A stretch of 64,000 bases of DNA from Fontibacter flavus (lineage in GTDB: Bacteria > Bacteroidota > Bacteroidia > Cytophagales > Cyclobacteriaceae). This document shows positions 1 through 7,849 of this stretch, piece by piece (position 1 is the first letter of the stretch; each line of letters begins with the position of its first letter). Made by a program: the position numbers and the translations under genes. Location: NCBI RefSeq assembly GCF_042432905.1, contig NZ_JBHLWI010000002.1, positions 62,001-126,000 of the forward strand. The letters are read 5' to 3'. The notes beneath the pieces are model-generated. The model was not told the DNA's origin and searched no databases. It saw only the letters and a list, made by a program, of their open reading frames with translations.

Positions 1-1101
1 ACTGTCATTCAAAGATCTTAAATAGAAGAGATCATCGGTTCCTGGATTGTCAATTTCAGTCAGTGCCTTCCCAATAACCTCTCCCTTATAATCTGAAGCC
101 TGTATAGTTGCGCCCACACTGTGGTTTTGATTGATTTCATAATCGGAGGCTCCGGTAAAAAATAAGCTCTTGTTATACATGGTCAGGTTGCTGTTTTGAT
201 CAAAATTAGATACACCCTGTTCCAATTGAAAATTCCTGTTGATCGCCAGCTCATTGTCAAAATTGAATTCATTGTAATTCAAACTTGCCTGATTGGTCCA
301 TTTTCCTTTCTTGACATTGACGGACATCCCTGTATTCTTCCCAAAGATTCCATTGTAATTACCACCAACGTGCACATTTCCGAATACCCCATCGATATTG
401 TTTTTCTTTAATCGGATATTGATCACCCCTGCACCACCTTCCGCATCAAAGCGGGAAGTTGGGTTATTGATGATTTCTATACTTTTGATGTTCTCCGCCG
501 GCATAGACCTTAGGAAATTGGCCAGATCAGCTGCGCTCATATACGTCTGACGGTCATTGATCATGACGGTAACCCCGGACCTGCCGTTCAGGTTGATGTT
601 ATTGTTGTCGTCCACATATACCCCTGGAGATCTTGCGATCACATCCAAGGCCGTATTGCCTTCCGCCATGACGGTGCCTTCCACATTGATGGTCGTTTTA
701 TCGGCTTCTACAATGATTTCCGGTCTGGTCGCTCTCACGGTTACTTCAGATAGGTTGGCGGCATCTTCTTTGATGGAAATAATGCCAAACTCCTTGGTCA
801 TTCCCGGCTTGATATCAAAAGCCTCTGATTTGAAAGTTTCGAATCCGATAGAAGAAACCACCAATTGGACCTTTCCTGCACGGGCAGATTCAATCAGAAA
901 TTTGCCCTCATCATCTGTGACTGCTCCGGTAAGTAAAGTCCCGGATCCTACCTCTACAAGGGCCACGTTTGCAAAAGGAAGTACTTCTCCTTTTTCGTCA
1001 GCCACCTTTCCCATAATCTGGGAGAACTCCTTGGCGGCCAAATTGCTCATTCCCAAAAAGAAGAAGAAAAGAGCAGTAAAAATTTGTGTTGAGATTTTCA
1101 T
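1..1101 (-). CDS. TonB-dependent receptor / outer-membrane beta-barrel protein, N-terminal part
   Basis: Only the first 367 codons are visible; the gene runs off the left edge and was read by translating the minus strand. A signal peptide (MKISTQIFTALFFFFLGMS, residues 1-23) leads to a carboxypeptidase-regulatory-like beta-sandwich (about 28-110, VADEKGEVLPFANVAL). A TonB plug follows (about 120-230) with LNGRSGVTVMINDR and NPTSRFDAEGGAGVINI, typical of the OMP_b-brl subgroup of TonB-dependent proteins. Strands rich in N, F and Y then begin the barrel. Such proteins move large or scarce substrates across the outer membrane; the substrate cannot be told. Two in-frame upstream ATGs (1122 and 1158) exist; 1101 is chosen because it puts the signal peptide at the N terminus. 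No SusD partner is visible in the window. Confidence 0.85.
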   Translation of the reverse strand, partial: MKISTQIFTALFFFFLGMSNLAAKEFSQIMGKVADEKGEVLPFANVALVEVGSGTLLTGAVTDDEGKFLIESARAGKVQLVVSSIGFETFKSEAFDIKPGMTKEFGIISIKEDAANLSEVTVRATRPEIIVEADKTTINVEGTVMAEGNTALDVIARSPGVYVDDNNNINLNGRSGVTVMINDRQTYMSAADLANFLRSMPAENIKSIEIINNPTSRFDAEGGAGVINIRLKKNNIDGVFGNVHVGGNYNGIFGKNTGMSVNVKKGKWTNQASLNYNEFNFDNELAINRNFQLEQGVSNFDQNSNLTMYNKSLFFTGASDYEINQNHSVGATIQASDYKGEVIGKALTEIDNPGTDDLFYLRSLNDS

Positions 1102-1230
1102 AATAGTTGGTTTAGCTTTCATAGTACTGTACCAAGCCTTATGAAAATTAGATGCCATAATGAAAAAAATATTTTAATTATTTCATTTTCAGATACTTAT
1201 AAAAACTGTCGATCAATATACTGTATCAAT

Positions 1231-1253
1231 ATCGAACAGTATTTTTGTTCGAT
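1231..1253. promoter_or_regulatory. Inverted repeat upstream of the TonB receptor
   Basis: ATCGAACA (1231-1238) and TGTTCGAT (1246-1253) form a perfect 8-bp inverted repeat with a 7-bp spacer. A further partial copy (ACTGTCGAT, about 1205-1213) lies next to it. It sits about 130 bp upstream of the receptor start and is separate from the sod terminator, so it could be a regulator-binding site. The regulator is unknown. Confidence 0.35.
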
Positions 1254-1263
1254 TAGGACACAA

Positions 1264-1297
1264 AAAAGCCCTGAAGTGGATTTACTTCAGGGCTTTT
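1264..1297 (-). terminator. Rho-independent terminator of sod
   Basis: A perfect 14-bp stem (AAAAGCCCTGAAGT / ACTTCAGGGCTTTT) with a 6-nt loop lies 22 bp downstream of the superoxide dismutase stop codon. It is followed on the minus strand by a T-run. Confidence 0.85.
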
Positions 1298-1318
1298 GAT
1301 ATTGAAGTTAGGCTTCAA

Positions 1319-1924
1319 TTATTTTGCTGCAGCATATCTTTTGCTGACTTCATCCCAGTTGATTACATTCCAAAAAGCACCCACATAATCAGGTCTTCTG
1401 TTTTGGTAATGTAAGTAATAAGCATGTTCCCAAACATCAATGCCCAAAATTGGAGTTCCTTTTACTTCGGCAACATCCATTAGCGGATTGTCCTGATTTG
1501 GGGTAGAAGATACAGCAAGTTGCTTATTTGCATCTACTACTAACCAAGCCCATCCTGAGCCGAATCTGGTGGCAGCAGCTTTTGAAAACTCATCTTTGAA
1601 AGCATCAAAAGAACCGAATTTTGCATCGATGGCTGCTGCTAACTCACCTGTTGGCTGACCTCCACCGTTTGGTGACATGATGTTCCAGAAAAGAGTGTGG
1701 TTATAATGACCACCGCCATTGTTTCTAACGGCTGTGTTGGAACCTGCTATTTTCATCAACTCCTCCAAGCTTTTGCTTTCCATATCTGTACCTGCAATTG
1801 CATTATTCAGGTTGGTTACATAAGCATTGTGGTGTTTACCATGGTGAATCTCCATTGTACGCGCATCGATATGTGGTTCAAGCGCATTAAAATCATAAGG
1901 TAACTTAGGTAGTTCAAAAGCCAT
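1319..1924 (-). CDS. sodA: Superoxide dismutase, Mn-type
   Basis: Converts superoxide to oxygen and hydrogen peroxide in the cytoplasm. The 201-residue length is normal for the Fe/Mn family. The four metal ligands are visible: H27, H76 (NHTLFW), D163 and H167 (DVWEHAYY). The outer-sphere pattern GGH at 71-73 and Q144 in TPNQDNPLM follows the manganese form rather than the iron form, in which the Gln sits in the N-terminal half; cambialistic use of either metal cannot be excluded. There is no signal peptide. It is transcribed alone, with its own terminator. A large palindrome lies in its upstream region. OxyR and Fur genes also lie in this window, but no link to this gene is shown. Confidence 0.95.
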   Translation of the reverse strand: MAFELPKLPYDFNALEPHIDARTMEIHHGKHHNAYVTNLNNAIAGTDMESKSLEELMKIAGSNTAVRNNGGGHYNHTLFWNIMSPNGGGQPTGELAAAIDAKFGSFDAFKDEFSKAAATRFGSGWAWLVVDANKQLAVSSTPNQDNPLMDVAEVKGTPILGIDVWEHAYYLHYQNRRPDYVGAFWNVINWDEVSKRYAAAK

Positions 1925-1984
1925 TTTTTAAATAAGGTTTATAGTTAAACATTAAATAGTATTGTAATTCAATTTACGTTTTAA

Positions 1985-2010
1985 GAACCAAATTGTGCAC
2001 AAAATGGTTC
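1985..2010. promoter_or_regulatory. 26-bp palindrome between sod and tadA
   Basis: A near-perfect palindrome: GAACCA on the left, TGGTTC on the right and a perfect TTGTGCACAA core, with only a 2-bp mismatch per half. Flanking TTTTA / TAAAA extends the symmetry. It lies 20 bp downstream of tadA and about 60 bp upstream of sod. It may therefore be the tadA terminator, an operator for sod, or both. Confidence 0.45.
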
Positions 2011-2029
2011 TAAAATCCGCAAAAAGGAT

Positions 2030-2473
2030 TCATTTTCTCAATTTTTTGAAAAATTCATCCAATAAATCCTTGGATTCCTGAGCCATTAATCCACTGCTTA
2101 CTTTTGTTTTAGGGTGTAAAATTGACCGGCCAAGATTGGAGTATCCTCTCTTGGGATCAGAAGCAGCATAATGCAGCTCACCTAATTGAGACCAAAAACT
2201 AGCACCTGCACACATAATACATGGTTCCAGGGTTACATATAATTTGCATTCTGGAAGATACTTCGCCCCCAAAGCATTGGCAGCAGCGGTAATGGCCAAC
2301 ATTTCTGCGTGAGCAGTTACATCGGTAAGTTTTTCTGTTTGGTTATAAGCCCTCGCGATAATCTTATTTCGGCAGACAATAACTGCCCCAACGGGAATTT
2401 CGTCTTCCTCAAAAGCTATTTTTGCCTGCTTAAGGGCCTCATTCATAAAATAGGCATCGGTATATAATTCCAT
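2030..2473 (-). CDS. tadA: tRNA-specific adenosine deaminase (TadA-type nucleoside deaminase)
   Basis: A cytidine/deoxycytidylate deaminase-fold enzyme that changes adenosine to inosine at the tRNA-Arg wobble position. The zinc site is intact: HAE (with the proton-shuttle Glu) and PCIMC (the two Cys ligands). The C-terminal part (DPKRGYSNLGRSILHP) fits the TadA family. The reading frame is open further upstream to 2554, but the extra 27 residues have no family counterpart; the ATG at 2473 gives a normal 147-residue TadA. The gene follows the PiT-like gene on the same strand with a 77-bp gap. A related guanine deaminase activity cannot be fully excluded from sequence alone. Confidence 0.88.
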   Translation of the reverse strand: MELYTDAYFMNEALKQAKIAFEEDEIPVGAVIVCRNKIIARAYNQTEKLTDVTAHAEMLAITAAANALGAKYLPECKLYVTLEPCIMCAGASFWSQLGELHYAASDPKRGYSNLGRSILHPKTKVSSGLMAQESKDLLDEFFKKLRK

Positions 2474-2550
2474 ATCACAAATTAAGGATACAAAATAAAA
2501 AAGCGCAGGCTTTTGAATAAAAACCTGCGCCTTGAATAGGTTACTATATC

Positions 2551-3681
2551 TCATCTGAACAAGTCAAAAACTTCATTCCTAACACCTTCATTGATGATCA
2601 AAGCCAATATCAAAGAAACCAACAACCCTATTGTGGCTTTCATAATGTCTTTTCTTGCCAATGTATATGCCCTGAAGATTCTTGCTTTTCTTTTGCTCAG
2701 CTTTTTGGATTTTGCCAATGCAATGGCCAATTCTCTACCGCCGAGCAAGCCTATAAATACCCAAGTGGTACTCATTGGGACGTTATTGAGCATTTTGAAG
2801 TAAAAGAGGATAATGGCATAGACAAAGTCAACCAATGTTGCAGCCCGGACATCCGTCACCCTGGTTTTTTCATTGACAATGGATTGGATTCTGTCACCTT
2901 TCATATAGAACAGGAATCCTAAACCAATAAAGATAAAGCCGGTATAACCTACGAATTCCCAAACACTCAATTGACGGGGAAGGAAAACAGCTATATTGGC
3001 CGCATCTTGCATAATCCAAACTGCCCAAAGCGTACCTGAGGTTATCCACTGGAGGATATACCAATACTGCTTTGGTTTTCCTTTTAAGAAAGTCTTAACC
3101 AGTTTCTCTATAGCAAACCAAACAATAATAGCAATAAAAAAAGCCAGAAGGTAACCCATGAAACTTTTCTTCATTACATCCAATATTGTACCGGCTTTAT
3201 AGGTAAATACATTCAGCAATAGGAAAGTCGTAGAAACAGGCATTCTGAGCCTCGTCATGACTAATAAGACAATTGGTGCTGCCAACTGCAAGAACACAAA
3301 ATTTTCAGGGGCTTTATCCAAACCAGGAACCTGTAACCGTTGGTAACTCACATCACCATCATAAATAAACCAGCTGTAGGTTACCGTTGCTACGAAAATC
3401 AATCCCATAAACAGCCACAACCAATACCATTTCCTTTCGGAATTGGAGGCGATAAAGGTTCCGATAGTCTGAATACTGTCATTGGCAATGGCAGAATATG
3501 CTGCCAAGGCAAATCCGAACCACATTGCAGCATAAGTGTATGGAGTTATGATTCCCGCAATGGATACCAAAATACATATGACAATTAAAAAGGATTTTTC
3601 TTTTTTGGTAAAATCAAAAAGTGAATAAGATACCTTCGATAGGGCATCTTGATTGATGTTTTGATCTTTAAGTTTGGCCAT
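2551..3681 (-). CDS. Polytopic membrane protein, divergent PiT (inorganic phosphate transporter)-like
   Basis: 376 residues with about ten hydrophobic segments after a short charged N terminus. Two motifs recall the inverted repeats of PiT phosphate permeases. ANDSIQTIGTFIAS near residue 65 resembles the GANDVANAVG signature. MPVSTTFLLL near residue 148 resembles PVSTTH. The C-terminal half (residues 225-376) also holds PMSTTWVFIGLLGGRELAI, which looks like the second-repeat counterpart. The protein is shorter than most PiT permeases, so the assignment is an inference from motifs and transport is unproven. The gene directly upstream on the other strand is a Na/Pi cotransporter, so two candidate phosphate-handling proteins sit back to back. 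It probably shares a transcript with tadA. Confidence 0.6.
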   Translation of the reverse strand: MAKLKDQNINQDALSKVSYSLFDFTKKEKSFLIVICILVSIAGIITPYTYAAMWFGFALAAYSAIANDSIQTIGTFIASNSERKWYWLWLFMGLIFVATVTYSWFIYDGDVSYQRLQVPGLDKAPENFVFLQLAAPIVLLVMTRLRMPVSTTFLLLNVFTYKAGTILDVMKKSFMGYLLAFFIAIIVWFAIEKLVKTFLKGKPKQYWYILQWITSGTLWAVWIMQDAANIAVFLPRQLSVWEFVGYTGFIFIGLGFLFYMKGDRIQSIVNEKTRVTDVRAATLVDFVYAIILFYFKMLNNVPMSTTWVFIGLLGGRELAIALAKSKKLSKRKARIFRAYTLARKDIMKATIGLLVSLILALIINEGVRNEVFDLFR

Positions 3682-4010
3682 AAAGGTGGTTTGTTTCTGA
3701 TTTTAAAACCGCTGCAAAGTTAAAGAAGATAATTTGGCATTTATATTACCAAATTGTTAAGAAGACGGTTGATGGACTTATTTTTTATGCAAACAGGCTT
3801 TACTAGAATCTTTAAGCATTAATATAAAGTTAAAATTGGATTTAATCGATGTAAATCCATCAAAAAAAATTTCTGAAGCAGAACTTTACGGTCATTTATT
3901 CTTCAATGTTAACAATATCTTCATATGAAAAGACCAAATAATTGGTGATTCTACTTTTACTTTGTAGCAAATTTGGACGTCCTCTAGCCCCTTGAGGGCT
4001 TTTTGTATAA
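3682..4010. other. Divergent intergenic region with a leader hairpin
   Basis: This 329-bp spacer lies between the PiT-like gene and the Na/Pi cotransporter. It is AT-rich with no convincing gene. A TTACTTTG motif near 3957-3964 is one mismatch from the Bacteroidota -7 box. A hairpin AGCCC-CTTGA-GGGCT followed by four T lies at about 3988-4006, only a few bases before the ATG at 4011. Confidence 0.4.
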
Positions 4011-5183
4011 ATGAGCGAAACAACGAAAACTAATATTACCTCAAAAAAGGTATTTTCAGTATTGCAACTGCTTTTAGGCTTATTGCTTTTCATGTTTTCG
4101 ATTGACCTGCTCACCGTCTCTATGACCCAATTAAACAGCAGGTTTGCGGAAGAATTATTTTTGGCTACCAACAATCCTTTTGTAGGTTTATTTGTGGGTT
4201 TATTGATGACTGCACTAATTCAAAGCAGCTCAACCGTGACGGCTATGATTGTAGCCGTAGTAGCTTCCGGATCACTTTCACTATCACAGGCAGTACCCTT
4301 GGTCATGGGTGCCAACATTGGGACCACTATCACGAGCACCCTGATTGCATTTTCTTATCTCATGAAAAAAGATGAATTCCAGAAGGCTCTTGCTGCCGGA
4401 GTTCTTCATGATATTTTCAATATTCTTGCAGTATTGATCTTATTTCCCTTAGAAGTTTATTTCGGCTTTTTAAGTCATATGGCAACCTTTATCACTGCTA
4501 CATTTTTTGATCTAGGGGGTGATTTTGATGGTTCTTACAATTACAATGTTCTATTTACCAGGCCATTCACACTTTGGTTGATTGAGCTGATATCTATTCC
4601 CTTTCTTTCACTGATCTTAGGAGTACTTTTGGTTTTTGCTTCTATTAAATTCCTCTCTAGCTATGTATTGAAAACCTTTATGTCGCCTAATTTTAACAAG
4701 GCCAATAAGCACATTTTTCAAAAGCCATATATTGCATTTATCTATGGTATTTTCTTTACGGCTGCAGTTCAATCCAGTACAGTGACCACCTCTTTGATGG
4801 TCCCTGCTGTGGCCAGTAGAAAAGTATCCCTGGTAAGGGCCTTCCCATTTATTATCGGGGCGAATATAGGGACCACCATCACTGCAGCCATAGCAGCCAT
4901 CTATAAAACTGATGCCGCCATCAGTATCGCGCTTGTACACTTTCTTTTTAATCTCTGTGGCGCGCTACTTTTCCTTCCTTTCCCAGGCATAAGAAAAATT
5001 CCAGTAAAACTGGCCACGCTCTTGGGAAGAGAATCCAACAGAACTAGGTTTGTGGGAATAGCCTATATTCTGCTAACCTTTTTTATCATTCCCTTTCTAC
5101 TTATTTACTTCAACAAAAACGAAGATATCCGGGAAATGTCATACAAAAATGACAGAGTAAATAAAACTGAAATGCAAAAATAA
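4011..5183 (+). CDS. Na/Pi cotransporter family protein
   Basis: 390-residue inner-membrane protein of the Na+/phosphate symporter (NptA / SLC34) family. Two inverted repeats carry the hallmark QSSS motif: ALIQSSSTVTAMIVA near residue 76 and AAVQSSTVTTSLMVP near 254. Each is followed by GANIGTTIT. It lacks the C-terminal PhoU-like domain found in many bacterial NptA proteins and ends in a short charged tail. Sodium-driven phosphate uptake is the expected role, but some members are thought to export phosphate. It is convergent with deoC and shares a terminator with it. Confidence 0.9.
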   Translation: MSETTKTNITSKKVFSVLQLLLGLLLFMFSIDLLTVSMTQLNSRFAEELFLATNNPFVGLFVGLLMTALIQSSSTVTAMIVAVVASGSLSLSQAVPLVMGANIGTTITSTLIAFSYLMKKDEFQKALAAGVLHDIFNILAVLILFPLEVYFGFLSHMATFITATFFDLGGDFDGSYNYNVLFTRPFTLWLIELISIPFLSLILGVLLVFASIKFLSSYVLKTFMSPNFNKANKHIFQKPYIAFIYGIFFTAAVQSSTVTTSLMVPAVASRKVSLVRAFPFIIGANIGTTITAAIAAIYKTDAAISIALVHFLFNLCGALLFLPFPGIRKIPVKLATLLGRESNRTRFVGIAYILLTFFIIPFLLIYFNKNEDIREMSYKNDRVNKTEMQK

Positions 5184-5206
5184 AAGGGAGCCTTTAATCT
5201 CCCTTT
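5183..5206. terminator. Shared bidirectional terminator (Na/Pi cotransporter / deoC)
   Basis: AAAGGGAG (5183-5190) pairs with CTCCCTTT (5199-5206), forming an 8-bp stem between the two convergent genes. Its right arm lies inside the last codons of deoC. Confidence 0.6.
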
Positions 5207-5853
5207 GACGCTTCAACAATGTCGACACCGGAACTGGTACCGATACGATCTGCTCCAGCTTTTATGAGCTGAACTGCCTGTTCATAGGCTTTTATCCCTC
5301 CACTCGCTTTGATCCCAACACTGCTGGGTAAATTGGCCCTCATCAAACTGATATGATGCTCTTTAGCTCCTTCAGGGGCAAAACCAGTAGACGTTTTTAC
5401 ATAATCGACTCCTGCTTCTGCACAGATTTTACAGGCTTGAATGATTTCTTCATCACTGAGATAGGCTGTTTCAATGATAACTTTCAGGATTCTCTCATGC
5501 TCATGACAAACCTGAGCCAATTTGGCCAACTCAATTTTGGGCCAGTTCATCCCCGCCTTAAAGGCAGTGATGGACCAGACTACATCTATTTCATCAGCTC
5601 CGTTCTTAATGGCCAACTCTGTTTCAAAAACTTTTGTTTCCGTCATTTGGTAACCAAGCGGAAAGCCTACCACAGTAACCAGTTGTATAGGTGCATCACC
5701 GATTTCCCTTTTGGCCTTTTTCACCCAAAAAGGGGGAACACAGATGCCTATAAACCCATATTTTTTGGCATCAGCTACCAGCTTTTCAATGTCGCTATCT
5801 ACCGTTTGGGGTTTTAAAACGGTCTGTTCGATAAATCTTTGGATATTCTTCAT
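5194..5853 (-). CDS. deoC: Deoxyribose-phosphate aldolase
   Basis: Class I aldolase that splits 2-deoxyribose 5-phosphate into glyceraldehyde 3-phosphate and acetaldehyde in deoxynucleoside breakdown. 219 residues, normal for the family. Active-site regions are present: ADEIDVVWSI (the catalytic Asp), DYVKTSTGFA (the Schiff-base Lys) and GIKASGGI (the second Lys). The ATG at 5853 overlaps the TGA of the upstream dehydrogenase by one base (TGATG), implying translational coupling. An in-frame TTG one codon earlier is less likely. No other deo genes are nearby, so the pairing with an amino-acid-dehydrogenase-like gene is unusual. Confidence 0.95.
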   Translation of the reverse strand: MKNIQRFIEQTVLKPQTVDSDIEKLVADAKKYGFIGICVPPFWVKKAKREIGDAPIQLVTVVGFPLGYQMTETKVFETELAIKNGADEIDVVWSITAFKAGMNWPKIELAKLAQVCHEHERILKVIIETAYLSDEEIIQACKICAEAGVDYVKTSTGFAPEGAKEHHISLMRANLPSSVGIKASGGIKAYEQAVQLIKAGADRIGTSSGVDIVEASKGD

Positions 5854-7064
5854 CAATCAACTTCCTTTTCTACAAAATCTTTAAGATAAATAAACTCAAT
5901 GGTCAAATCCCCATCCTTGGCTATGGTCGCATGTTCCAATATGGTCGATTCAGCTTTTAACAGCTCAGGGATAAAATTTTCCATCAATTGCTTTCCAAAA
6001 TCCTCTGAAGCATTTCGGGGTAATTCTGTAGGTAGATTATCTATGGCCATTACTGAAATGCTGTTCTGCTGCCCAAAGGCTGGCAAAACCTCAAAGGTTT
6101 CCCTGTCAATGTCATACACGGGTTCCTGAATATTGGAGGCCTTCACAGTAGTCGGGACAGAGCCGTCAATATCACAGGTAATATCTGCTATCACAGAAAT
6201 ATTAAAGTCTATAGAACTGATATCTTCTCTATTGAAAAGCTTTGGAGCACGGTTGTCCCAATAAGCCGCTGCCATCAGGATATCACTGACCTCGGCATAT
6301 TTGAGGAAATGGCTTTCATATTTTTCTGGTTCAGAATAAAACTCCTTTTTATCAAAGCCTCCGTCCGTTTTCCTTCTGTTAAAATCTTCGGATGACAGCA
6401 CTGTAAAAACAGGCTCTTCAAAATATTGATGGATAAGGTCATGCGGAGTCACCCGCTTTAACCCAATGGTTTTCAATACTTCCAGGACACCTTTACCCAC
6501 TCTTCCTCCACCGGTAACCACAATTTTGATCGGTGGCAATTGTACCTTTTGTAACTCTTGGTCCAATTCTTCCCTGTCAAAACATTCAAATGCTCTTTTT
6601 AGATCAAAAAGGCCTGATTTTTTACCATAAGTCCAAAGACCATTATACGCCCCAACTATTCCTGCCCAGCGTCCAAAAGCCACTGTTCTCTCTCCCTTTT
6701 CATTTTTGAGTACCTCATAATCAACCAATCGGATGTTTTTTTCCAGTATGGTCTGAAGTAATTTCCTATTGTAGACTTGTTTCTTGATTGTATGTGAAAA
6801 AAACACATACGTTTTGTCAGAAATTAACTGGCTAACAGGGACTTCCTTGATCCCCATTAAGACATCGCATCCGCTCACGTCGTCCGTAACTTCCACTCCA
6901 ACCGCTTCATATTCTTGATCCGAATAACAGCGAATCGGGCTGGATTCTACAACAAATTCTATTGCGCCAGCATATTGATCAAGTATCTCTAAAATCTGTC
7001 CTGGCGTAAAGGCTACTCTTCTATCCGGAGGGGTTTTCCCTTCCCTGATTAGTCCTATCTTCAT
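5853..7064 (-). CDS. NAD(P)-dependent oxidoreductase, saccharopine/alanine dehydrogenase-like
   Basis: 403-residue cytoplasmic protein with the AlaDh/PNT N-terminal fold. It has MKIGLIREGKTPPDRRVAFTP at the start, then FFSHTIKKQ and AFGRWAGIVGAYNGL, which align by eye with lysine-forming saccharopine dehydrogenase (LYS1). The Rossmann segment IKIVVTGGGRVGKGVLEVL lies near residue 180 and provides the nucleotide site. LYS1-type enzymes interconvert saccharopine and lysine plus 2-oxoglutarate, but no other lysine genes are here. The true substrate is therefore open. It is the first gene of a two-gene unit with deoC (1-base overlap). Its start is separated by about 130 bp from a divergent membrane methyltransferase gene. 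Confidence 0.75.
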   Translation of the reverse strand: MKIGLIREGKTPPDRRVAFTPGQILEILDQYAGAIEFVVESSPIRCYSDQEYEAVGVEVTDDVSGCDVLMGIKEVPVSQLISDKTYVFFSHTIKKQVYNRKLLQTILEKNIRLVDYEVLKNEKGERTVAFGRWAGIVGAYNGLWTYGKKSGLFDLKRAFECFDREELDQELQKVQLPPIKIVVTGGGRVGKGVLEVLKTIGLKRVTPHDLIHQYFEEPVFTVLSSEDFNRRKTDGGFDKKEFYSEPEKYESHFLKYAEVSDILMAAAYWDNRAPKLFNREDISSIDFNISVIADITCDIDGSVPTTVKASNIQEPVYDIDRETFEVLPAFGQQNSISVMAIDNLPTELPRNASEDFGKQLMENFIPELLKAESTILEHATIAKDGDLTIEFIYLKDFVEKEVD

Positions 7065-7197
7065 TACTTTGGGTTTGAAGATTTTAAATTATAAAAAGGA
7101 TACCAATCAAAAAACTGTTATCGAAAAAGAAATACAAATGGAACTTAAATGATAACTTCTTTTCTTATAATTTGACAGAAAATTCAATAATTGAACT

Positions 7198-7794
7198 ATG
7201 TCGTATCTGGTTTTGGTCTTTTTATGGGCTCTATTTTACATCACACACTCCATATTTGCTTCTCTGAATTTCAAGCAAAAAATGAAGAGCTGGTTGGGAA
7301 AAGCATATGTCTGGTACCGCTTACTGTATTCCCTGTTTTCCACTGTGCTGTTTTTGTATATTATCATTTATGCCTCCGCCATTGAAAAGTGGGCTTTGCT
7401 GGCCATGACGGACATGACCACTTATATTGGTTTTATGCTAGCGGCATTGGGAACCATCATCATGGTCAAAGCCTTCAAAAATTTCTCCACTCCAAAGTTT
7501 GTAGGCTTAAAGCCACATGATGACCTGGAAGAAAAGGGAGAATTTATCCACACAGGCATACATTCCTACATCAGGCATCCCATTTATTCAGGCCTTATTC
7601 TGATCTTCTTAGGCTACTTTTTTTACCAACCCTATATGTCATCTTTAATCCATTTCCTCTGCCTGCTCATTTACCTGCCTTTTGGGATTTATTTCGAAGA
7701 AAAAAAATTAATCAAGCTTTTCGGAAATCAGTATGAGCAATACAGAAAAAGTGTCCCTTCCTTGATCCCAAGGTTAACAAAAAAGGCCACCTGA
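7198..7794 (+). CDS. Membrane methyltransferase, isoprenylcysteine carboxyl methyltransferase (ICMT)-like
   Basis: 198-residue integral membrane protein with about five hydrophobic segments. The C-terminal half holds the ICMT/phospholipid methyltransferase signature HTGIHSYIRHPIYSG, followed by FEEKKLIKLFGNQYEQYRK. These form the S-adenosylmethionine pocket in the family. Bacterial members are mostly of unknown substrate because isoprenylcysteine is absent, and NnrU-like relatives exist. It stands alone, convergent with the FKBP operon, and its stop codon lies inside the shared terminator. Confidence 0.75.
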   Translation: MSYLVLVFLWALFYITHSIFASLNFKQKMKSWLGKAYVWYRLLYSLFSTVLFLYIIIYASAIEKWALLAMTDMTTYIGFMLAALGTIIMVKAFKNFSTPKFVGLKPHDDLEEKGEFIHTGIHSYIRHPIYSGLILIFLGYFFYQPYMSSLIHFLCLLIYLPFGIYFEEKKLIKLFGNQYEQYRKSVPSLIPRLTKKAT

Positions 7795-7812
7795 TTGAGG
7801 TGACCTTTTTTT
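7781..7812. terminator. Bidirectional terminator between the ICMT-like gene and the FKBP operon
   Basis: AAAAGGCCACCT (7781-7792) and AGGTGACCTTTT (7798-7809) form a stem with one mismatch and a 5-nt loop. It is flanked by A- and T-runs, so it can serve both strands. Confidence 0.75.
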
Positions 7813-7849
7813 ATGTCTATAATCTAGCTATTGGAAAATCCCAAAAGGC

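Noticed and set aside
557..1144. A 195-codon plus-strand frame opposite the TonB receptor
   Set aside because: It lies entirely antisense to a well-supported receptor gene and its translation has no family features; the opposite strand gives a signal peptide and plug domain.
3896..4174. A 92-codon minus-strand frame overlapping the start of the Na/Pi cotransporter
   Set aside because: It overlaps a strongly supported gene in antisense and has no family features.
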